A stretch of 64,000 bases of DNA from Burkholderiales bacterium (lineage in GTDB: Bacteria > Pseudomonadota > Gammaproteobacteria > Burkholderiales > Burkholderiaceae_F), in NCBI GenBank assembly GCA_020248865.1, contig JADCGS010000036.1, forward strand, positions 1-64,000, in the 5' to 3' direction. Below, piece after piece: positions 9,305-18,336 of this stretch. Both the position numbers and the translations under genes were made by a program. Numbering within the stretch: position 1 is the first letter of the stretch; the number at the start of each line of letters is the position of its first letter. The notes beneath the pieces are model-generated. The model was not told where the DNA came from. It worked only from the letters and a program-made list of their open reading frames with translations, and did not search any database.

Positions 9305-10660
9305 TCAGCCGCCGCCGGGTTCGATACGCAGTACGCGGCGATCGGTGTAGGTGGCGTAGGACGAGGTCACGACCCGCTCGCCTTCGGCCAGACCGTCGAG
9401 CACCTCGACGAACTGCGTGTTGCGGCGGCCCAGCCGCACGCTGCGCCGTTCGGCGGTCTTGCCGGTCGCATCCAGCACGAAGGCGAATGCGCCGCCGCTG
9501 TCCTGCAGGAACGGGCCCACCGGCAGCAGCAGGGCGCTGGTGCTGGCGCCGAGGTTGACGCGCGCGTTGACGGTCTGGCCGCGCGCCAGACTGGGCGGCG
9601 CACCGGCGCTGAACACCAGGTCGGCACGAAACTCGCCGTTTTGCACCTGCGGATAGACCTTGGTCACCCGCAGCGGCCAGCGCCGACCGGCGGCTTCGAC
9701 ATACCCCTCCAGACCGGTACTCAAGCGCGGCAGGTAGAACTGGTCGATCGACCCCATCAGCTTGAACTCGGCCGGCGAATCGACCTGGCCGATGCGCGCA
9801 CCGCGCGCCACGCTCTGGCCGACTTCCAGCCCGAAGGCGGTGAGCTGGCCGTCGATGGGCGCGCGCACCTGCAGCGACCTCAGGTGACCGCGCGCCAGCT
9901 CCAGATGGCCCTGCAATTGGGTGGCGGTGGCGCGCAGCTGCGTCAGTTGCGCGGTCTGCAGGGTGTCGGTCAGGCGCTGGTTCTCGCGCGCCAGCGCCAG
10001 CGTGCGGCTGACGCTGGCCCGCTCGTCCTCGCTGCGCTGCAGGGTGGACACGTTGATGAAGCCCCGGTCCGCCAGCGCGCGTTGCTGCTCGACCGTGTCG
10101 TGCAGTTGCTTGTCGCGCAGTTCGAGCTCGGCCACGCGCAGCTTGGCGTCCAGCCGGCTGCGCTCCAGGTTCAGCTCCTGCGTGCGCAGCGCGTTCATCT
10201 GCTCGGCCACCTGGGTCTCGCGCGACAGCACTTCCAGTTGCAGTTGCGCGTTGGTCAGCTCGGCGAGCAGGGTTCCGGCGGCGACGCGGGCGCCGTCCTC
10301 GACCAGCACGCGCTCGACCCGGCCGCCTTCGACCGCGTCCAGGTAGACGCTGGTCAGCGGCAGCACGGTGGCGCGCACCGGCAGATCGTCGACGAACTGC
10401 CCGCGCGTCACCGCGCCGATGGTCACGCGGTCGGCCGACACGTTCTGCGTGCTGCCGGGTGCCGGGGCGCGCGCCACCACGACGGCCAGGCCGGCGAGCA
10501 GCAGCGCACCGGCGGCCGGCCAGCGCCAGCGCGTCCAGCGCCGCTGCGGCAGCGCCCGGTCCATGCCGGAGGCTGGGGACGGTGCCGCGGCGGCTGCGGG
10601 GCCGGCACCGGAATTGTCACTGCGTAAGGCGCGCATGCCGGACGGGTGTGCAGGAGCCAT
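9305..10660 (-). CDS. HlyD/MacA-type periplasmic membrane-fusion protein
   Basis: 451-residue periplasmic adaptor for the MacB-type exporter encoded downstream. It has a cytoplasmic N-terminus of about 40 residues, one membrane anchor (about 45-65), a first lipoyl half, a long alpha-hairpin (about 125-250, rich in Glu/Gln/Arg/Leu heptads), the second lipoyl half with VRAPIDGQLTAF, and beta-barrel and membrane-proximal domains ending in the typical GLAEGERVV segment. The adaptor connects inner-membrane permeases to an outer-membrane channel; no TolC gene is in the window. ATG 10660 is preceded by GGACGAG; ATG 10636 is an alternative with no visible ribosome site. It is the first gene of the operon and is divergent from the response regulator. 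Confidence 0.92.
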   Translation of the reverse strand: MAPAHPSGMRALRSDNSGAGPAAAAAPSPASGMDRALPQRRWTRWRWPAAGALLLAGLAVVVARAPAPGSTQNVSADRVTIGAVTRGQFVDDLPVRATVLPLTSVYLDAVEGGRVERVLVEDGARVAAGTLLAELTNAQLQLEVLSRETQVAEQMNALRTQELNLERSRLDAKLRVAELELRDKQLHDTVEQQRALADRGFINVSTLQRSEDERASVSRTLALARENQRLTDTLQTAQLTQLRATATQLQGHLELARGHLRSLQVRAPIDGQLTAFGLEVGQSVARGARIGQVDSPAEFKLMGSIDQFYLPRLSTGLEGYVEAAGRRWPLRVTKVYPQVQNGEFRADLVFSAGAPPSLARGQTVNARVNLGASTSALLLPVGPFLQDSGGAFAFVLDATGKTAERRSVRLGRRNTQFVEVLDGLAEGERVVTSSYATYTDRRVLRIEPGGG

Positions 10661-10768
10661 GCCAGCTCGTCCATCTCAATAAAATCAGACAGTTAGAGGC
10701 GTTTGCTTGCCGTGCCGCAGTTCCTGCTGTCCACTGCCGGCCAGCGGCGGACGGTCGAGTGTCCGATA
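10661..10768. promoter_or_regulatory. Divergent control region between exporter operon and sigma-54 regulator
   Basis: This 108-bp region holds the control sites of both the exporter operon (leftward) and the regulator operon (rightward). Visible elements are a GATAAT -10-like box reaching the plus-strand ATG (10765-10770), an imperfect dyad CGGAC-N8-GTCCG at 10748-10765 and an AT-rich stretch near 10678-10690. A GGCACG-N4-GC string on the minus strand resembles a -24/-12 element but its GG-to-GC spacing is two bases short of the sigma-54 consensus, so I do not call a sigma-54 promoter. Confidence 0.5.
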
Positions 10769-12208
10769 ATGAACACCGTGAAACCTCAGCCCTCCGCAAC
10801 CCGACCGGTCATCGTCTGGGTCGATGACGACCCCGATGTGCTGTTTGCGGCGCGTCTGGCGCTGGCGCCGCTGCAGGCGCAGGTGCTGACCGCCGGCCAC
10901 CCGCGTGAGCTGCCGGCGCTGCTGGCCGAGCATGCGGCCGATGTTGTCGTGCTCGACCTGAATTTCTCGCGCGGCGCCACCGATGGCGCCGAAGGACTGG
11001 CCTGCCTGAGCGATCTGATGCAGGCCGATGCCGCGCTGCCGGTGATCGTTGCCAGCGCGTACGGCGACGTCGACCGGGCCGTGGAGGCCATGCGGCGCGG
11101 CGCCGTGGACTTCATCACCAAGCCCTGGACCGAGGAGCGACTGCTGGCCACGCTGCGCTCGGCGCTGCGGCTGCGCGCCAGCCACCGGCAGGCGGCCGAC
11201 GAGAGCGCGCGGCTGGCGGTGCTGACCGGTGCGGCCGAGCGGACGGGCAGCGCCCTGCTGGGCGACTCGGCGCCGATGCGCAAACTGCGCGAACTGCTGG
11301 CGCGCGCCGCGCCGACCGACGCCAACGTGCTGCTGCTTGGCGAAAACGGCACCGGCAAGGAGCTGGCGGCGCGCGAACTGCATCGGCTGTCGCGGCGCGC
11401 GGCGCGGCCGTTCGTGTCGATCGATGTCGGCGCACTGTCGGCCAGCGTGATCGACAGCGAGCTGTTCGGCCACAAGCGCGGCGCCTTCACCGACGCGCGC
11501 AGCGACCGGATCGGTCGCCTGCAGGCCGCCGAGGGCGGGACTGTGTTCCTGGACGAGATCGCCAATTTGCCGCTGGCGCTGCAGCCCAAGCTGCTGACGG
11601 TGCTGGAGCAGCGCTGCGTGGTGCCGGTCGGCGGCAATGCGGCCACGCCGATCGACGTGCGGGTCATCGCAGCCACCAATCAACCGCGCGAGCGCCTGCT
11701 GGACGAGACCGTGTTCCGGCGCGACCTGCTGTATCGCCTGAACACCATCGAGATCGAGCTGCCGCCGCTGCGTGAGCGGCGCGACGACATCGTGCCGCTG
11801 GCGCTGCATTACCTGCGGGCCTACGAGCGCAAGTACGGCCGCCCGCCCAAGCCGCTGCCCGATGCAGTGGGCGCCGCCCTGGCCGCCGATGCCTGGCCCG
11901 GCAACGTGCGCGCGCTGCGCCACGCGGCCGAGCGGGCCGTGGTCCTCAATACCGCCGCGGCCTACGGCGCCGAGGACTTTGCCCTGGCCGCCCCGGTAGA
12001 CGCTGCGCCGGCACCGGCTCAGCGGGTCGGCGGGCCGGCGTCGGCGGCCGCGCCGCCGCCGGCCGACAGCCTGAACCTCGAACAGGCCGAGCGTCAGCTC
12101 ATCGAGCGGGCGCTGCGCCGGCATCAGTTCAACATCGCGCTGGCGGCCCGCGAGCTCGGGCTGTCGCGCGGCGCGTTGTACCGACGAATGGAAAAGCATG
12201 GACTCTGA
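10769..12208 (+). CDS. NtrC-family sigma-54-dependent response regulator
   Basis: 479-residue transcription activator. Receiver domain (about 12-130) has the acidic pair in WVDDDPD, the phospho-acceptor Asp63 and Lys118 in ITKPW. The AAA+ domain follows (about 155-390) with Walker A GENGTGKE (Lys197), the sigma-54 contact loop GAFTDA (238-243, a variant of GAFTGA) and Walker B GGTVFLDEI. A Fis-type helix-turn-helix closes the protein (about 440-479, ending LSRGALYRRMEKHGL). It would activate sigma-54 promoters after phosphorylation by the kinase encoded next, with which it overlaps by 11 nt. ATG 10769 gives a normal receiver start; GTG 10778 is a serious alternative because a GATAAT box lies 8 nt before it. 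The divergent exporter operon is the obvious target. Confidence 0.92.
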   Translation: MNTVKPQPSATRPVIVWVDDDPDVLFAARLALAPLQAQVLTAGHPRELPALLAEHAADVVVLDLNFSRGATDGAEGLACLSDLMQADAALPVIVASAYGDVDRAVEAMRRGAVDFITKPWTEERLLATLRSALRLRASHRQAADESARLAVLTGAAERTGSALLGDSAPMRKLRELLARAAPTDANVLLLGENGTGKELAARELHRLSRRAARPFVSIDVGALSASVIDSELFGHKRGAFTDARSDRIGRLQAAEGGTVFLDEIANLPLALQPKLLTVLEQRCVVPVGGNAATPIDVRVIAATNQPRERLLDETVFRRDLLYRLNTIEIELPPLRERRDDIVPLALHYLRAYERKYGRPPKPLPDAVGAALAADAWPGNVRALRHAAERAVVLNTAAAYGAEDFALAAPVDAAPAPAQRVGGPASAAAPPPADSLNLEQAERQLIERALRRHQFNIALAARELGLSRGALYRRMEKHGL

Positions 12209-13634
12209 CCCCGGGCCGGCGGCCGAGCGGTCGCTGCGCGCCACGCTGCTGCACGGCGCGCCCCTGCTGGCACGGCTGGCGCTGCTGGCCCTGCTGCTGG
12301 CGCTGGTGGCCTGGGCCTGGAGCGCCGGCAATCCGGTGACGGCGCTGGTCGGCCTGCTGGCGGCGCTGGCGGGAGCCGCCGAACTGCTGCGCTTCTATGG
12401 CCGGCGCGAACGCACGCTGCTGCGCGTCATCGAGACCTGGGCGGCTGGCGAGCGCGCCTCCACCGCCACGCTGGCCGACCCGCAGGTGCAGCGCGCGCTG
12501 GCGGCGGTGAACCAGCGCCTGTTCGACAGCCAGGGTCGGCTGTGGGCGCAGATCCACACGCTGCAGGCTCTGGTCGACCATTCGCCGGCGGCACTGCTGC
12601 GGATCGGCGTCGGCACGCCGACGCACGAGGCCACGTGCGAGCCGCTGAACAATGCGGCGCGGCGGCTGCTGGCACTGCTGGGCACCGGCGAGCGGCCGGC
12701 GGTGGCGGCGCTCGGCGCCGACTTCGAGGCGCTGGTCATGACGCCGGTGCGGCCGAGCAGTGCGGCCACCGCGGACGCGGCCACGGTCCGGCTGGCGGGG
12801 CAGCCCTTGCGCTACGCGCTGTCGCTCGCCGTACTGGTGACGCCGCAGGGCAGCGCGCGCATCGTGGCGCTGCTCGACGTGCAGGACGCGCTGGACCGCG
12901 CCCAGGCCAACGCCTGGCGTGACCTGGCGCGGGTGCTGTCGCACGAAATCATGAATGCGCTGGCGCCGATCACCTCGCTGGCCGAGTCGGCCGCGCGCGA
13001 GCTGAAGGCCAGCGCCGGAGCGCCGTCGGCCGTGGCTGCGGTGGACGCGCTGGCGCGGCGAACGCAGTCGCTGCTGCGCTTCGTCGAAGCGTATCGCGCG
13101 ATGGCGCGACCGCTGGTGCCCCGCGCCGAAGTCATCGCGCTGGCGCCCTGGCTCGAAGAGAACCTGCTCGCCTGGCGGGCGCAGTGGGGCGATGCCGTGC
13201 ATTGGCGCAGCGACATCCATCCGCCGACGCTGGCGCTGCTGGCCGATCCGGCGCTGCTGCAGCAGGCCGTGGGCGCGCTCGCCACCAATGCGGCCGAGGC
13301 TGCCCGGCAGGCCGCCGCGCAACCGGGCGGCGCAGTGGCCACGGTGGCGCTGCGTGCCGAGCCCTGCGGCGACGGCCGCGTCATGCTGGCAATCGACGAC
13401 AGCGGCGGCGGCATTGCCCCCCCCCAGCGCGAGCAGGTGCTCGTGCCGTTCTACACCACCAAGCCGGGCGGCAGCGGCATCGGCCTGAGCCTGGCGCGGC
13501 AGATCGTGCTGGCGCATGGCGGACGCCTGAGCATCGAGGACTCCCCGCTGGGTGGTGCGCGCGTGGCCATCGAGCTGCGCGCCGCGCCAGTCCGGCGTGC
13601 CGCTGCGTCTGCCATGATCGAGCAGCGCCCATGA
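12198..13634 (+). CDS. Membrane-bound sensor histidine kinase (NtrB/NtrY-like)
   Basis: 478-residue kinase paired with the sigma-54 regulator. Two adjacent hydrophobic segments (about residues 24-42 and 47-63) leave almost no periplasmic loop, so it probably senses within the membrane or the cytoplasm. A PAS-like region (about 100-230) precedes the H-box LSHEIMNALAPITSL (His249), the N-box TNAAEAA, G1 DDSGGGI and G2 GSGIGLSLARQI. The H-box with internal N is like that of NtrY-type kinases. The gene overlaps its regulator upstream by 11 nt and oxyR downstream by 4 nt (ATGA). A run of nine C lies between G1 and G2, described separately. Confidence 0.92.
   Translation: MDSDPGPAAERSLRATLLHGAPLLARLALLALLLALVAWAWSAGNPVTALVGLLAALAGAAELLRFYGRRERTLLRVIETWAAGERASTATLADPQVQRALAAVNQRLFDSQGRLWAQIHTLQALVDHSPAALLRIGVGTPTHEATCEPLNNAARRLLALLGTGERPAVAALGADFEALVMTPVRPSSAATADAATVRLAGQPLRYALSLAVLVTPQGSARIVALLDVQDALDRAQANAWRDLARVLSHEIMNALAPITSLAESAARELKASAGAPSAVAAVDALARRTQSLLRFVEAYRAMARPLVPRAEVIALAPWLEENLLAWRAQWGDAVHWRSDIHPPTLALLADPALLQQAVGALATNAAEAARQAAAQPGGAVATVALRAEPCGDGRVMLAIDDSGGGIAPPQREQVLVPFYTTKPGGSGIGLSLARQIVLAHGGRLSIEDSPLGGARVAIELRAAPVRRAAASAMIEQRP
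13417..13425 (+). repeat. Homopolymeric C9 tract inside the histidine kinase gene
   Basis: Nine consecutive C encode Ala-Pro-Pro just after the G1 box of the kinase. A slip of one base would frameshift the protein before the G2 box and end kinase activity. Tracts of this length are typical slippage sites, and also typical sites of sequencing error; the frame is intact in this read. Confidence 0.9.
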
Positions 13635-14575
13635 CCCTGACCGAACTCAAGTACATCGTTGCGGTGGCCCGCGAGCGCCACTTCGGCCGCGCGGCGGACG
13701 CCTGTTTCGTCTCGCAGCCGACGCTGTCGGTGGCGATCAAGAAGCTGGAGGACGAGCTCGGCGTGCTGCTGTTCGAGCGGCGCAGCGCCGAGGTCACCGC
13801 CACGCCGGCGGGCGAGCGCATCGTCGCGCAGGCGCAGCGCGTGCTCGACGAGGCCGCACAGATCAAGGAGATCGCCAAGCAGGGCAAGGACCCGCTCAGC
13901 GGCGCGCTGCGCCTGGGCGTGATCTACACCATCGGCCCCTACCTGCTGCCCGCACTGGTGCGCCAGTTGCTCAAGGATGCGCCGCAGATGCCGCTGCTGC
14001 TCAACGAGAACTTCACCGTGCGGCTGGTGGAGCTGCTGAAGAACGGCGAGATCGACGTGGCCGTCATGGCGCTGCCGCTGCCCGACTTCGGCCTCGTGCT
14101 GCAGCCGGTGTACGACGAACCGTTCATGGTGGCGATGCCCAAGGGCCATGCCTGGGCCGGGCGCAAGCAGATCCCGAGCGAGGATCTGAAGAAGGAGAAC
14201 ATGCTGCTGCTGGGTACCGGCCACTGCTTCCGCGACCAGGTGCTGGAGGTCTGCCCGGAGCTGTCGCGCTTTTCGAGCCAGGCCGAGGGCATCCAGAAGA
14301 CCTTCGAGGGATCATCGCTCGAGACCATTCGCCACATGGTGGCCTCCGGGCTTGGCCTGACAGTGCTGCCCGTGACCTCGGTGCCGCAGAAGCCGCCGCG
14401 CGACTCGCTCATCGAGTACCGGCCGTTCAAGCCACCGGTGCCGGACCGCCGCGTGGTGCTGGTCTGGCGCAAGAGCTTCACGCGCCTGCCGGCCATCGAG
14501 GCGCTGCGCGGCGCGATCCTCAAGTGCCCGCTGCCCGGCGCGACCAAGCTCGACCTGCCGCCGCAGTCGCCGTAG
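13631..14575 (+). CDS. oxyR: Hydrogen-peroxide-sensing LysR-type regulator OxyR
   Basis: 314-residue LysR-family activator. The N-terminal helix-turn-helix (about 1-60) is MTLTELKYIVAVAREHHF-like with RAADACFVSQPTLSVAI. The regulatory domain carries the redox pair Cys199 and Cys208 in GHCFRDQVLEVC, exactly the spacing and numbering of Escherichia coli OxyR, which forms a disulphide on contact with peroxide. The ATG overlaps the kinase stop codon (ATGA), so its translation may depend on the two-component operon, an arrangement I do not know from other OxyR loci. The dps gene lies 101 bp downstream in the same direction and is a classical OxyR target. A clear four-element OxyR box was not seen in that gap. 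Confidence 0.95.
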   Translation: MTLTELKYIVAVARERHFGRAADACFVSQPTLSVAIKKLEDELGVLLFERRSAEVTATPAGERIVAQAQRVLDEAAQIKEIAKQGKDPLSGALRLGVIYTIGPYLLPALVRQLLKDAPQMPLLLNENFTVRLVELLKNGEIDVAVMALPLPDFGLVLQPVYDEPFMVAMPKGHAWAGRKQIPSEDLKKENMLLLGTGHCFRDQVLEVCPELSRFSSQAEGIQKTFEGSSLETIRHMVASGLGLTVLPVTSVPQKPPRDSLIEYRPFKPPVPDRRVVLVWRKSFTRLPAIEALRGAILKCPLPGATKLDLPPQSP

Positions 14576-14676
14576 CGCGGCGATAGCGCGCTGCCATCGG
14601 CGGCATCGGCCGATTCGATTGGCGACGGCGCGCGCCGATGGCTAGGATGGGGTTCTTTGGAACCAGGAGAACGTCG

Positions 14677-15204
14677 ATGGGCAAGAAGGACAAGAGGCTG
14701 GCAGGCGGTCGCACCGACCGCGGCAGCGGCGGCGCGCCGGCGATCGACATCGGCATCGCCGACAAGGACCGCGCGCAGATCGTCGACGGACTGGCGCGCG
14801 TGCTGGCCGACACCTACACGCTGTACCTGAAGACGCACAACTTCCACTGGAACGTCGAAGGGCCGATGTTCAACACGCTGCACCTGATGTTCATGGAGCA
14901 GTACACCGAGCTGTGGACCGCGCTGGACGCGATCGCCGAGCGCATCCGCGCACTGGGCTATCCGGCACCGGGCACCAACGGCCAGTTCGCCCGGCTGACC
15001 TCGATTGCCGAGACCGACGGCGTGCCGGCGGCGCTCGACATGGTGCGCGACCTGGTGGCCGGCCATGAGGCGGTGACGCGCACCGCACGCAAGGCGTTCG
15101 CCCCGGCCGAGGCCGGCGGCGACGAGTCCACGGCGGACCTGCTGACCCAGCGCCTGCAGGTGCACGAGAAGACGGCCTGGATGCTGCGCAGCCTGCTGAA
15201 GTAG
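14677..15204 (+). CDS. dps: Dps family DNA-binding ferritin-like protein
   Basis: 175-residue mini-ferritin that stores iron, uses peroxide to oxidise Fe(II) and protects DNA. The ferroxidase signature [10 protein letters not shown] followed by [13 protein letters not shown] is present near residues 54-82 with the inter-subunit His and Glu/Asp ligands. The first about 30 residues are Lys/Arg/Gly-rich, as in Dps proteins that bind DNA through their tails. ATG 14677 is chosen because AGGAGA sits six bases upstream; an upstream in-frame ATG at 14638 has no such site. It follows oxyR directly, which fits peroxide control. Confidence 0.95.
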   Translation: MGKKDKRLAGGRTDRGSGGAPAIDIGIADKDRAQIVDGLARVLADTYTLYLKTHNFHWNVEGPMFNTLHLMFMEQYTELWTALDAIAERIRALGYPAPGTNGQFARLTSIAETDGVPAALDMVRDLVAGHEAVTRTARKAFAPAEAGGDESTADLLTQRLQVHEKTAWMLRSLLK

Positions 15205-15206
15205 GC

Positions 15207-15221
15207 GCTGGCTCGGCCAGC
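15207..15221 (+). terminator. Short GC hairpin just after dps
   Basis: GCTGGC-TCG-GCCAGC begins two bases after the dps stop codon and is followed by only two T. It may act as a weak or Rho-assisted terminator. Confidence 0.3.
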
Positions 15222-15228
15222 TTGGCCG

Positions 15229-15299
15229 GGTTAGCCGGCTCGGCCGGTTCAGCCGGTTCAGCCGGTTCAGCCGGTTCAGCCGGTTCAGCCGGTTCAGCC
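15229..15299. repeat. 9-bp tandem repeat array (GGTTCAGCC)
   Basis: Six perfect copies of GGTTCAGCC (15246-15299) preceded by two degenerate copies (GGTTAGCC and GGCTCGGCC, 15229-15245). The array lies in the gap between the convergent dps and ugpC genes. The unit is a multiple of three, but no coding frame across it can be supported. It is a simple minisatellite and probably varies in copy number between strains. Confidence 0.9.
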
Positions 15300-15311
15300 G
15301 GGTGGGCGAGG

Positions 15312-16370
<1,059 letters not shown>

Positions 16371-16380
16371 GCGCCTTCTT

Positions 16381-17229
16381 CTATTTCTCGGTTTCCATCA
16401 GACCCTTGACGAACCAGCGCTGCATCAGGATCACCACCAGCGCCGGCGGCAGTACCGCCAGCACGGTGGTGGCCATGACCAGGTGCCACTCGGTCAGCGC
16501 GTCGCCGGTGCCGATCATCTTCTTGATGCCGATGACGATGGTGTCGAGGTTCTTGTCGGTGGCCATCAGCAGCGGCCAGAGGTACTGGTTCCAGCCGTAG
16601 ATGAACAGGATCACGAACAGTGCAGCGATGTTGGTGCGCGACAGCGGCAGCACCACGTCGCGGAAGAAACGCAGCGGGCCGGCGCCGTCGATCTTGGCGG
16701 CCTCCACGTACTCGTCGGGTATGGTGAGGAAAAACTGGCGGAACAGCAGGGTGGCGGTGGCACTCGCAATCAACGGCACCGTCAGGCCGGCGAAGGTGTT
16801 GATGAGCTTCAGGTCGCTGACCACCTCGTAAGTCGGCATGATCCGTACCTCCACCGGCAGCATCAGGGTGATGAAGATGCACCAGAAGAAGAACATGCGC
16901 CCCGGAAAGCGGAAGAACACTACGGCATAGGCGCTGACGATCGACACCGCAATCTTGCCGAAGGTGATCACCAGCGCCATCAGCAGACTGTTCCACATCA
17001 TCGAGATCACCGGCGGCGACAGCCGCATCGTGGTGCCCTCGAACAACGCTGCGCCGTAGTTGGCCAGACCCTGGTCGCCGGGCAGCACGGGCATCGGCGC
17101 CTGCGCGATCTCCTGCGGCGTCAGCGTGCTGGCCACCAAGGCCAGATACAGCGGAAAGGCGGTGACCGCGATCCCCAGCCAGATGATCGCGTGCGGCAGC
17201 CAGTCCTGGCGGGCGGCGGACCTGAGCAT
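16381..17229 (-). CDS. ugpE: sn-glycerol-3-phosphate ABC transporter permease UgpE
   Basis: 282-residue inner-membrane permease with about six membrane segments. The EAA loop that docks the ATPase reads EYVEAAKIDGAGPLRFF near residues 180-196. Its ATG overlaps the stop of ugpA by one base (TGATG at 17231-17227), so the two permeases are translationally coupled, as expected for a UgpA-UgpE heterodimer. Confidence 0.95.
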   Translation of the reverse strand: MLRSAARQDWLPHAIIWLGIAVTAFPLYLALVASTLTPQEIAQAPMPVLPGDQGLANYGAALFEGTTMRLSPPVISMMWNSLLMALVITFGKIAVSIVSAYAVVFFRFPGRMFFFWCIFITLMLPVEVRIMPTYEVVSDLKLINTFAGLTVPLIASATATLLFRQFFLTIPDEYVEAAKIDGAGPLRFFRDVVLPLSRTNIAALFVILFIYGWNQYLWPLLMATDKNLDTIVIGIKKMIGTGDALTEWHLVMATTVLAVLPPALVVILMQRWFVKGLMETEK

Positions 17230-18110
17230 CAGTAGTGGACCTTGCGCTCGATGAAGCGGAACTGCACGAAAGTCAGCCCGATCACGATCGCCATCAGGAT
17301 GACCGACTGCGCGCTCGATGAGCCCAGATCGAGCGCGTGTACGCCGTCGTAGTAGACCTTGTAGACGAGGATCTCGGTCGCCTTGGCCGGGCCGCCGCCC
17401 GTCACCGCATGCACCACGCCGAAGGTGTCGAAGAACGCGTAGACCAGGTTGACCACCAGCAGGAAAAAAGTGGTCGGCGACAGCAGCGGGAACACCACGG
17501 TCCAGAACTTGCGGGCCTCACTGGCGCCGTCGATGCTGGCCGCTTCCAGCAGCGAGCGCGGGATCGATTGCAGTCCGGCCAGGAAGAACAGGAAGTTGTA
17601 GGCGATCTGCTTCCATGCCGAGGCCAGGATCACCAGCCACATCGCATGCGTGCCGTTGAGCGTCGGGTTCCAGTCCACGCCGAGCGACTTCATGACCCAG
17701 GCGACCGACCCGATCGCCGGGTTGAACATGAACAGCCACAGCACGCCCGCCACGGCCGGCGCGATGGCGTAGGGAACGATGAGCGTGGTCTTGTAGAAGG
17801 TGGCCCAGCGCACCACGCGATCCGCCATCACGGCCAGCAGCAGCGCCGGCACCATGGCGAACAGCGTCACCGCCAGCGAGAACCAGGCGGTGCGCCAGAG
17901 CGCTGCCAGGTAGTCGGGGTCCTCGAAGATGGCCTTGAAGTTCTCCAGCCCGACGAACACCACCTTGGCGCCAAACGGATCCTGCTGCAGCACCGACATG
18001 AACAGCGCCTGCCCCGCCGGCCAGAAGAAGAACACCGCCGTGATGGCAAGCTGCGGCGCCAGCAGCAGATAGGGCAGCGCCTTGTTGTTGAAGTAGACCT
18101 TGCGGTCCAT
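17229..18110 (-). CDS. ugpA: sn-glycerol-3-phosphate ABC transporter permease UgpA
   Basis: 293-residue inner-membrane permease starting [20 protein letters not shown], which matches the UgpA N-terminus. About six membrane segments are visible, and the EAA loop reads [17 protein letters not shown] near residues 190-206. It overlaps ugpE by one base. A 226-bp gap with a strong hairpin separates it from ugpB, which would let the binding protein be made in excess of the permease. Confidence 0.95.
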   Translation of the reverse strand: MDRKVYFNNKALPYLLLAPQLAITAVFFFWPAGQALFMSVLQQDPFGAKVVFVGLENFKAIFEDPDYLAALWRTAWFSLAVTLFAMVPALLLAVMADRVVRWATFYKTTLIVPYAIAPAVAGVLWLFMFNPAIGSVAWVMKSLGVDWNPTLNGTHAMWLVILASAWKQIAYNFLFFLAGLQSIPRSLLEAASIDGASEARKFWTVVFPLLSPTTFFLLVVNLVYAFFDTFGVVHAVTGGGPAKATEILVYKVYYDGVHALDLGSSSAQSVILMAIVIGLTFVQFRFIERKVHY

Positions 18111-18336
18111 GGGTTTGGTCAGTGGTTAGCGCAGGCGGAGGATCGCACCGAACAGTGACGCCCGACAACCGAAGTGCCGCCTGATCGCCCTCTCCCCGCA
18201 TGGCGGGGAGAGGGTCAGGGGAGAGGGGTGCCTGTGGTTGCAAAGGGCCGGGAACCCGGCCGCCCGAAGCCCGGCCTTCTAACTTGAGCGAAGCGAGTGC
18301 AAGTGGGACCGCGCAGCGGTCGCGTACACGATCGAA
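18111..18336. other. ugpB-ugpA intergenic region
   Basis: This 226-bp gap inside the ugp operon contains no gene. Besides the 12-bp stem hairpin annotated separately it contains the string GAGCGAAGCGAGTGC and a short dyad around GACCGCGCAGCGGTC (18306-18320). Both look like repeat debris rather than coding sequence. Confidence 0.6.
18188..18214. terminator. Perfect 12-bp stem hairpin between ugpB and ugpA
   Basis: CCCTCTCCCCGC, a 3-nt loop (ATG) and GCGGGGAGAGGG form a perfect palindrome, followed on the plus strand by a related half-copy (AGGGGAGAGGGG). CCCTCTCCCC-type palindromes are common dispersed repeats in proteobacteria. In the ugp transcript (minus strand) it would fold 3' of ugpB and could stabilise the ugpB message or attenuate read-through into ugpA. 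There is no U-tract, so full termination is unlikely. Confidence 0.65.

Noticed and set aside
10690..10730. Sigma-54 -24/-12 promoter for the exporter operon
   Set aside because: GGCACG and a downstream GC are present on the minus strand, but their spacing is two bases short of the required distance.
14576..14676. OxyR box between oxyR and dps
   Set aside because: Only a single ATAG element is visible; the four-element spacing of a real OxyR site is not met.
15229..15299. CRISPR array
   Set aside because: Repeat units are 9 bp and directly adjacent with no spacers; it is a simple tandem repeat.
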